Of a stretch of DNA of 5,294 nucleotides, positions 1 through 4,452 are shown piece after piece (positions within the stretch are counted from its first letter, which is position 1; the number at the start of each line of letters is the position of its first letter). Where the stretch lies: NCBI GenBank assembly GCA_009936765.1, contig JAACDL010000227.1:1-5294 (forward strand). Direction: 5' to 3'. A program made the position numbers and the translations under genes. Source of the stretch: Methanobacteriota archaeon. GTDB lineage: Archaea > Thermoplasmatota > Poseidoniia > Poseidoniales > Poseidoniaceae. The notes beneath the pieces are model-generated. The model saw nothing but the letters and a program-made list of their open reading frames with translations. It searched no databases and was not told the DNA's origin.

Positions 1-714
1 AATGCGTTACAAGTTATGATGGATGAAGGAGCCATGAAATTCCTCTCATGGGATTTGGGAGATACTCAAACAGTGTCGGTCAATGGAGTAGACACAGATG
101 TTGAAATCGTTGGTATAACCAGAGGAGAGATGTCTAGAACAATGTATTTCTTGCGAGGCGACTTAAGTGATATTACTGGAGTAAATGCAACTTCAATTTA
201 TCTTGATTTACCCGAAGGAGTTGAAGTTAATACCGAACTTGGTCAAGTCTCAGTAGGTATTGTTGAACGCCAGGATATCATTAATGGTATCACTTCAATA
301 ATCGAAGATCAAACAAAAATATTCGAAGCCATAATGTATCTTGGATTACTTTTCACTATCGCAGTAATGCTCAACACCATGATTATGAATGTAGCAGAAC
401 GTGATTTTGAACTTGCAACATTAAGGGTATTAGGGGCCTCAACTAAACGCCTTGGAACTATGTTGTTATTCGAGAGTTTACTCATCGGAATCATTGGAGG
501 TTTAGTCGGTGTTTTGTTCGCATATGGTGGTGCAGTAGGGCTAGCAGCATCCTTCTCATCATGGCAATTCTATGTTCCGATAGTCGTAATCCCTAGTGTT
601 GCTTACCAATTGATGGGCATGGTTATTTTAATTGCAGTAGCGATGACTCCAATTGGAGTATTGCGTCTAAGGCGAATGGACTTGGTTGAGAAGGTCAAAG
701 ACCTCTCTCAATGA
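1..714 (+). CDS. ABC transporter permease, FtsX/MacB family (C-terminal part, 5' truncated)
   Basis: This is the C-terminal 237 residues of an FtsX-like ABC permease, a membrane subunit that couples cytoplasmic ATP hydrolysis to export or to extraction of envelope substrates. The frame is open from base 1, so the ATG at 16 is internal and the true start lies outside the window. Residues 1 to about 100 are the end of the extracytoplasmic MacB-like domain. Three membrane segments follow, near residues 107-129, 153-180 and 196-219. The family signature lies between the first two: ERDFELATLRVLGAS (about 133-147), then a Leu/Gly-rich helix with GIIGGLVG. The tail RLRRMDLVEKVKDL matches the usual basic, amphipathic end of these permeases. 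The ATPase partner is not in the window. The end of the gene folds into a strong hairpin (686-711), and an RND exporter follows 127 bp downstream on the same strand. The family is confident; the substrate is unknown. Confidence 0.9.
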   Translation, partial: NALQVMMDEGAMKFLSWDLGDTQTVSVNGVDTDVEIVGITRGEMSRTMYFLRGDLSDITGVNATSIYLDLPEGVEVNTELGQVSVGIVERQDIINGITSIIEDQTKIFEAIMYLGLLFTIAVMLNTMIMNVAERDFELATLRVLGASTKRLGTMLLFESLLIGIIGGLVGVLFAYGGAVGLAASFSSWQFYVPIVVIPSVAYQLMGMVILIAVAMTPIGVLRLRRMDLVEKVKDLSQ

Positions 715-763
715 GGTATTTCTTCGACAAATTCGAAGATTTCGGGTTCAAATTATGCCCGAA
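686..763 (+). other. Three tandem stem-loops at the permease 3' end
   Basis: Three inverted repeats follow one another. The first spans 686-711: TTGAGA+AGGTC pairs with GACCT+TCTCAA around an AAA loop with a single bulged C at 705, giving 11 base pairs. It overlaps the last sense codons of the permease and ends just before the stop is complete. The second spans 721-739: TCTTCGA and TCGAAGA around CAAAT, 7 perfect pairs. The third spans 741-763: TTCGGG and CCCGAA around an 11-nt loop, 6 perfect pairs. Short T-runs (AGTTTTGT twice) follow at 763-781. Known archaeal termination relies mainly on T-rich tracts, so this could be a terminator, an RNA-processing or stability element, or a regulatory leader. 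The pairing is read directly; the function is inferred. Confidence 0.5.
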
Positions 764-781
764 GTTTTGTGATAGTTTTGT
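763..781 (+). repeat. Direct repeat AGTTTTGT x2 with 11-bp period
   Basis: AGTTTTGT occurs at 763-770 and again at 774-781, separated by GAT. The period is 11 bp, about one helical turn, which would put both copies on the same face of the DNA. It lies directly after the third stem-loop and about 20 bp before the TATA-like box of the exporter gene. It may be a tandem regulator site, or simply the T-rich part of a transcription end signal. Confidence 0.35.
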
Positions 782-798
782 AAGATTTCAAACAAGAC

Positions 799-806
799 AA
801 TATAAC
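799..806 (+). promoter_or_regulatory. Candidate TATA box of the RND exporter gene
   Basis: AATATAAC is the best TATA-like element in the gap. Its centre lies about 40 nt before the TTG start at 842. With the usual archaeal spacing of roughly 25 nt, transcription would begin near 825-830. That leaves a leader of about 12-17 nt, just long enough to hold the Shine-Dalgarno at 833-838. The upstream AACAAGACA is only weakly like a BRE. Confidence 0.4.
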
Positions 807-811
807 CAATA

Positions 812-824
812 AACTCCCGGAGTT
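812..824. promoter_or_regulatory. Perfect 6+6 palindrome, candidate operator
   Basis: AACTCC-C-GGAGTT is a perfect inverted repeat with a one-base centre. The loop is too small for a stable RNA hairpin, so a DNA-binding dimer is the likelier reader. It sits between the TATA-like box and the predicted transcription start of the exporter gene, the position where archaeal repressors block polymerase recruitment. No regulator for it can be named; the RHH protein encoded at 4043-4198 is one possibility, without evidence. Confidence 0.35.
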
Positions 825-832
825 AATGGTAG

Positions 833-838
833 GGTGAT
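833..838 (+). promoter_or_regulatory. Shine-Dalgarno that fixes the TTG start
   Basis: GGTGAT is an exact complement of AUCACC near the 3' end of archaeal 16S rRNA, and is spaced three bases from the TTG at 842. An in-frame TAG at 830-832 rules out any further upstream start. Confidence 0.75.
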
Positions 839-841
839 TTT

Positions 842-3637
842 TTGAAGAACATATTCAATGAAATGACGAAATTCAGTTCCGAGCGTCCAAAGACAACACT
901 GGGGATAATCGCTGTACTAATTCTAGCACTAACTCCTAACGCAATGTTCATCAATTTTGATAACAGTGAGGATGCTTTTTTCCCAGATAATGAGACTGTA
1001 AGGCTACTCAATGAAGTTGAAGATGAATACCAAGCATCTATTGATTTTATCAGATTTATCGACGAAATCAATTCTGGTGATCTATACGAGAACTCTACTT
1101 GGGAGCATTTGGCTACATTAGAAGCTATTTTGCTTGAGCATCCAGAATTAGATGAGTATCAATATCCTCTTTTCGGTATTCAAGCAAATAGTGGAATGGC
1201 AAGTTCGGCCATGCAGTGGCATAATCTGCAAGATATAGACTCAGCCTCGGTCTGGATTTCTGAAATGAATTCGGCTATTGATGGTGTTGCTAATTCCAAT
1301 AATTCGACACTTGCCAGTAACTTGGAAATACTTTCAACAGCGAGTAATTCTATTCCTTCACCAAGTCAGATTACTGCTGAAGAGCTTCGTTCCTGGGAGC
1401 CAGGAAACCCGAGTGATTGGCTGGATCGATTAGATTCAGAAGACAACTTGTCTTCGTTGTTAGGACTAATGCTAGGAGATTTAAATGCCTTAAATCAAGG
1501 TGAGAATGCTAGTGAAATTGGAGCAGTTGCAGGTCCAATCTCTGGCAAATTGGGATTGCTAATCGGGCTTCAATCAATCGATTACCGCTCGATGATGATA
1601 TCGTGTCTGCCTGCAGATGATTCTGATGAACCATGGGAGTCAGATGGTCCTGTGCTCACTACGTTTGTGGTAAATACAGACCCAGAAGAACATGACCTTG
1701 AGGTGATCGGAAATGTTCAAATCAAGATATCTGAATGGGCTGAAGAACTAGCTGAACAAGCAGAAGAAGAAACCGGTGACTCCGATTTATCCGTGTTCTC
1801 ATTCTCGCAATTTGCAACAGGTCAGAATTCTAACTTGGGTAAAGAACTAGCCATTCTAAATTCAATTTGTCTTCTTCTACTAGGGTTCATTTTGTGGACA
1901 AAGTTTCGCAGTGTTCGCGACACTGTAAGTGTACTATCATTGACTGTTTTAGCAATCTTGGCTACCTATGGAATGGCAGGATTACTCACTCTATTCGGTG
2001 TAAACATGGTGTTCAATGCAGCAATGAACTCGATTCCAATTTTACTACTTGCTATTGGTGTAGATTATGGTTTACACGTAGTTGCTAGAATTAGGGAAGA
2101 ATTGCAAGATCAAGAAAAGAATGACCCTCAAGGTAGAGTTACATTACGTGACTTTTCTATCGAAGCAAGAAGAGTTGCGATTCGACGAGGTACTATTCTG
2201 ACATCTGCGGCTTTATTGGTTGCGATCTTTACAGACATGGTTGGTTTCTTGTCATTTAGATTCTCAACTCAGCAATTCTTAGTATCCTTTGGAACAGTAA
2301 TTGCAACAGGTCTATTTTTCATATATTTGCTTAGTATTACAGCATTACCTGCACTAATGATGATAATTCCACCAAAGGATTTGCCGCTTGCGAAATCTGC
2401 TAAGAACGAAATCGGGCCAATCTCTACCTGGATTGGTTCATTGACTAAGACCCCTGTTCTAGTAGTGATTGTTACTGTGATAATATCAGTTCCAATGTTC
2501 ATTGGATTCCAACAGCTAGAAGTTGGGTTTGACACAAGAGATAACTTTGATGATTCAGTACCAGTAGTCCAAGATTTCCTTGTGATTGCAGATGAGTTCC
2601 AGAGTAGTCCTTCGCCTCTATACGTTGTTTTAGATGGTGAGGTTATTTCACAAGAAGGGAAAATTGTCTACGATGATATCCTGAACGAATTATCAAATGC
2701 AGAGGGCATTAATGGATTACCAATCGGTATCTGGGGTATTTTGGAAGAATCTAGATCTTCTAATTCTGAGCTCGATAATTTGATGAACGCATTAGATGAT
2801 TCTGAGGTGACTTGGGGTATGCTCAAGATTTGGCTCCTCACTGAAGACGGAAGGAATGTATCTTCTGGGAACTTGAATTACGATGCTACACAAACAGTAA
2901 TCTCATTCCAAGCAGCAACCCTTGACTGGGAGGCAACAGCAGAATTTGAAAATGAATTAAGTGATGTTTTATCGAAACTAGAAGACAATAGAGATGGCGA
3001 ATATCTGATTCAAATATCAGGTAGGTCTCTCATTTTAGCACAGGTCACTGCGGATGTTGCAGATTCTGCAGTACTGTCTACTGCAACGGTAGCTGGAGTG
3101 ATTCTAATTATGCTAGTTGGAATAAACTCAGTACGTCAGAGAGATGTCATACGAGGTGCTGCAAGAGGATTCGTTACTTGGATTCCTCTAATGGTAGTAG
3201 TGGTATGGGTCTATGGGATAATGGGATTAAGCGGTTATCAACTCAATTCTCAGACTGTTACGATAGGGGCGCTGACTCTTGGTCTGGGTGTAGATTATGC
3301 GGTTCACTTCACCACTAGGTTAGAAGAAGAAGTCGAGCATGCACCTAACGCAGACCCGGCTTACTGGACAACTAAGTCTGCAGCTACAACAGGGCGTGCC
3401 ATGTTCGGGGCAGCATTGACTACTGCAGGTGGATTCTCTGTACTGAACTTCTCTTCACTTGTCCCATTGCAATTATTTGGACAAGTTTTCGTGGTCGCAA
3501 TTGTTCTTGCACTAGTCTCAAGTTTGTTCTTGTTGCCTGCTCTATACACGCCTTTCTTGAAACAAGATGCAAGGAAGTTCGCAGAAGAATCAAAAGTATC
3601 TATCGTTATTAGTTCACCTGTAGCTGAGAGTGAATAA
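842..3637 (+). CDS. RND superfamily exporter, MMPL/COG1033-type, 931 aa
   Basis: This is a complete polytopic membrane transporter of the RND superfamily, of the archaeal/bacterial MMPL-like type that exports lipids or other hydrophobic compounds using the ion gradient. It has two homologous halves. Half 1: TM1 about 17-37, extracytoplasmic domain 38-334, TM2-6 about 336-508. Half 2: TM7 about 537-556, extracytoplasmic domain 557-742, TM8-12 about 744-905. The family's charged motif occurs in TM4 (GVDYGLH, 406-412) and again in TM10 (GVDYAVH, 816-822). Each is followed by an R-x-E-E loop (RIREE, RLEEE), and the Asp is the expected proton-relay residue. Start: TTG at 842, chosen because GGTGAT lies just upstream and TAG at 830 closes the frame; ATG at 863 is the only near alternative. 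The first outer domain is about 110 residues longer than the second, Asn/Ser-rich, and holds most of the N-glycosylation sequons. The family is sure; the substrate is not visible. Its stop touches the stop of the opposing gene. Confidence 0.93.
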   Translation: MKNIFNEMTKFSSERPKTTLGIIAVLILALTPNAMFINFDNSEDAFFPDNETVRLLNEVEDEYQASIDFIRFIDEINSGDLYENSTWEHLATLEAILLEHPELDEYQYPLFGIQANSGMASSAMQWHNLQDIDSASVWISEMNSAIDGVANSNNSTLASNLEILSTASNSIPSPSQITAEELRSWEPGNPSDWLDRLDSEDNLSSLLGLMLGDLNALNQGENASEIGAVAGPISGKLGLLIGLQSIDYRSMMISCLPADDSDEPWESDGPVLTTFVVNTDPEEHDLEVIGNVQIKISEWAEELAEQAEEETGDSDLSVFSFSQFATGQNSNLGKELAILNSICLLLLGFILWTKFRSVRDTVSVLSLTVLAILATYGMAGLLTLFGVNMVFNAAMNSIPILLLAIGVDYGLHVVARIREELQDQEKNDPQGRVTLRDFSIEARRVAIRRGTILTSAALLVAIFTDMVGFLSFRFSTQQFLVSFGTVIATGLFFIYLLSITALPALMMIIPPKDLPLAKSAKNEIGPISTWIGSLTKTPVLVVIVTVIISVPMFIGFQQLEVGFDTRDNFDDSVPVVQDFLVIADEFQSSPSPLYVVLDGEVISQEGKIVYDDILNELSNAEGINGLPIGIWGILEESRSSNSELDNLMNALDDSEVTWGMLKIWLLTEDGRNVSSGNLNYDATQTVISFQAATLDWEATAEFENELSDVLSKLEDNRDGEYLIQISGRSLILAQVTADVADSAVLSTATVAGVILIMLVGINSVRQRDVIRGAARGFVTWIPLMVVVVWVYGIMGLSGYQLNSQTVTIGALTLGLGVDYAVHFTTRLEEEVEHAPNADPAYWTTKSAATTGRAMFGAALTTAGGFSVLNFSSLVPLQLFGQVFVVAIVLALVSSLFLLPALYTPFLKQDARKFAEESKVSIVISSPVAESE

Positions 3638-4000
3638 TCACACTGCTCTGTCTTCAAGTAACTCGATTGGTATTATCTCTAGAGCCTTGATGTTGGTGGC
3701 TTCAAGATCTACCGGGCATGCTTTGCCATGATTGAGAGCATCGAGCCAAGTTCTGGCGCATACACACCAAGAATCTCCTGGTTTGAGGCCGGGGAAGTTG
3801 AATTGTGGTGCTGGAGTGACCAAGTCATTTCCCTTTGAGCGAGCAAATTCTAGAAAGTCAGGTGTGACAATACAGCATACAGTGTGAGAACCTCTGTCCA
3901 TCTCATCGGTTTTGCAACTGCCATCTCTGTACCAACCCGTCATTGGTTTACAAGAGCACTCACCGATATCTTGGCCTAGTACATTTTTCTGCATTGACAT
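3638..4000 (-). CDS. DUF2237 family protein, Cys-rich, 120 aa
   Basis: This is a full-length member of the DUF2237 family, small soluble proteins of unknown biochemical role that are widespread in bacteria. Recognisable family blocks, in order: KNVLG (5-9), MTGWYRDG (20-27), RGSHTVC (36-42), FLEFARSKGNDL (50-61), FPGLKPGDSWCVCARTW (69-85) and LEATNIKALEIIP (99-111). Eight cysteines (15, 17, 29, 42, 43, 79, 81, 95) include CxC pairs at 15/17 and 79/81, which suggests metal binding or disulfides, but this is not established. No signal peptide is visible. Starts at ATG 4000 and ATG 3994 are both possible. Neither has a Shine-Dalgarno; instead the tandem TCCCTACgTCCCTAC sits directly in front. 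The gene follows the RHH gene by 42 nt and its stop abuts the exporter's stop on the other strand. Because the family is mainly bacterial, acquisition from bacteria is possible. Family call from recognised motifs, not from a search. Confidence 0.88.
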   Translation of the reverse strand: MSMQKNVLGQDIGECSCKPMTGWYRDGSCKTDEMDRGSHTVCCIVTPDFLEFARSKGNDLVTPAPQFNFPGLKPGDSWCVCARTWLDALNHGKACPVDLEATNIKALEIIPIELLEDRAV

Positions 4001-4015
4001 GTAGGGACGTAGGGA
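4001..4015 (-). repeat. Tandem 7-bp repeat directly before the DUF2237 ATG
   Basis: On the minus strand TCCCTAC-G-TCCCTAC ends at the base before the ATG (plus-strand copies GTAGGGA at 4001-4007 and 4009-4015). It takes the place where a Shine-Dalgarno would be and has no complementarity to the 16S tail. It may be a chance duplication or a protein-binding site; no TATA box is convincing upstream, only a weak GCATAC near 4036-4041. Confidence 0.3.
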
Positions 4016-4042
4016 AATTGCTACTTCAAACTGTGTATGCCT

Positions 4043-4198
4043 TCATTCGCTTTCATCATCGCGCCGTCCTTGCTTGACAGCCTTTTTCAGCAGGAACTCA
4101 ATATGTGAATTGACAGAGCGGAAATCTTCCTCAGCCCACTTCCTTAGAGCCTCGTGGAGGTTAGAATCAAGCCTCAAAAGAATCTTTTTCTTCTCCAT
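4043..4198 (-). CDS. Ribbon-helix-helix (Arc-like) DNA-binding protein, 51 aa
   Basis: This is a short Arc/MetJ-type ribbon-helix-helix protein. As a dimer such proteins bind operator DNA through paired beta strands and act as repressors, often of their own operon. The beta strand is KKKILLRLD (3-11), helix A SNLHEALRKWAEED (12-25), turn FRSVN (26-30), helix B SHIEFLLKKAVKQ (31-43), followed by a charged tail. Lys and Arg alternate with hydrophobics in the strand, as expected for DNA contact. The start at 4198 is chosen over the in-frame ATG at 4237 because AAGGTGGG lies four bases upstream of it, the family begins this close to the strand, and the longer form would overlap the 72-aa gene and has no Shine-Dalgarno. 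It lies 25 nt after the 72-aa gene and 42 nt before the DUF2237 gene. No toxin-like partner is seen, so a general regulator role is likelier than an antitoxin role. Confidence 0.85.
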   Translation of the reverse strand: MEKKKILLRLDSNLHEALRKWAEEDFRSVNSHIEFLLKKAVKQGRRDDESE

Positions 4199-4202
4199 AA
4201 TT

Positions 4203-4210
4203 CCCACCTT
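4203..4210 (-). promoter_or_regulatory. Shine-Dalgarno deciding the RHH start
   Basis: AAGGTGGG on the minus strand, four bases before the ATG at 4198, matches the anti-Shine-Dalgarno well. Nothing comparable precedes the upstream in-frame ATG at 4237. Confidence 0.75.
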
Positions 4211-4223
4211 CGAATTAATTTCT

Positions 4224-4442
4224 TCATATTCTTCCATGCTTAAGGATTAGAGGCGAAGCGATTGCTAAAATGCTTAGTACTAACAAAAGCACAATCGTAA
4301 ACCAGAATCCCTTTGGATATTCTTCTCTTGTTTTCCAACCCTTTCCTTTGTGATGAAAACCCTGGTGTACCCAACAATATCCTACGTAAAGTAGCATAAG
4401 GGCAGGTCCAATTAAATTTACCAAAGATATGTTTTCGATCAT
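4224..4442 (-). CDS. Small two-helix membrane protein, 72 aa
   Basis: Not recognised as a named family. Two hydrophobic segments, about residues 6-25 and 46-67, flank a loop rich in His, Lys and Trp (VHQGFHHKGKGWKTREE). The basic loop suggests by the positive-inside rule that it faces the cytoplasm with both ends outside, although the C-terminal KHGRI weakens this. The start at 4442 is backed by GAGG at 4451-4454, eight bases upstream, which overlaps the stop codon of the preceding gene (TGAGG). The 10-nt gap makes cotranscription, and possibly translational coupling, very likely. Its small size and close link to the Asp-rich membrane protein suggest an accessory subunit, but this is only context. 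It could also be a conserved lineage-specific protein of unrelated role. Confidence 0.75.
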   Translation of the reverse strand: MIENISLVNLIGPALMLLYVGYCWVHQGFHHKGKGWKTREEYPKGFWFTIVLLLVLSILAIASPLILKHGRI

Positions 4443-4452
4443 TTAATCATCC

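Noticed and set aside
16..18. ATG at 16 as the start of the FtsX-type permease
   Set aside because: The frame is open through base 1 and the first residues are already inside the outer domain of the family, so this is a truncated gene.
309..494. Minus-strand open frame of 61 codons
   Set aside because: It is antisense to the permease's signature region, with no supporting start signal.
823..1071. Minus-strand open frame of 82 codons
   Set aside because: It lies opposite the start of the RND exporter gene, is low-complexity Ser/Leu-rich, and has no family features.
1867..2088. Plus-strand open frame of 73 codons in another frame of the exporter gene
   Set aside because: It lies entirely inside the well-supported exporter coding sequence over its TM2-TM4 region, with no independent signal.
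2269..2535. Minus-strand open frame of 88 codons
   Set aside because: It is antisense to the exporter's TM6-TM7 region; its composition follows the complement of hydrophobic codons.
3361..3657. Minus-strand open frame of 98 codons overlapping the 3' ends of two genes
   Set aside because: It is antisense to conserved exporter helices and overlaps the DUF2237 gene's end in a different frame; no motif is recognised.
4213..4220. AATTAATT palindrome upstream of the RHH gene as an autoregulatory operator
   Set aside because: It is only 8 bp of pure A/T in an AT-rich stretch and does not extend further, so chance explains it.
4199..4237. Longer RHH form starting at 4237
   Set aside because: It has no Shine-Dalgarno, overlaps the preceding gene, and adds residues before the beta strand that the family normally lacks; AAGGTGGG supports 4198.
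4043..4442. Type II toxin-antitoxin pair made of the RHH protein and the 72-aa protein
   Set aside because: The 72-aa protein is a two-helix membrane protein with no known type II toxin motif; the pairing would rest on size and position alone.
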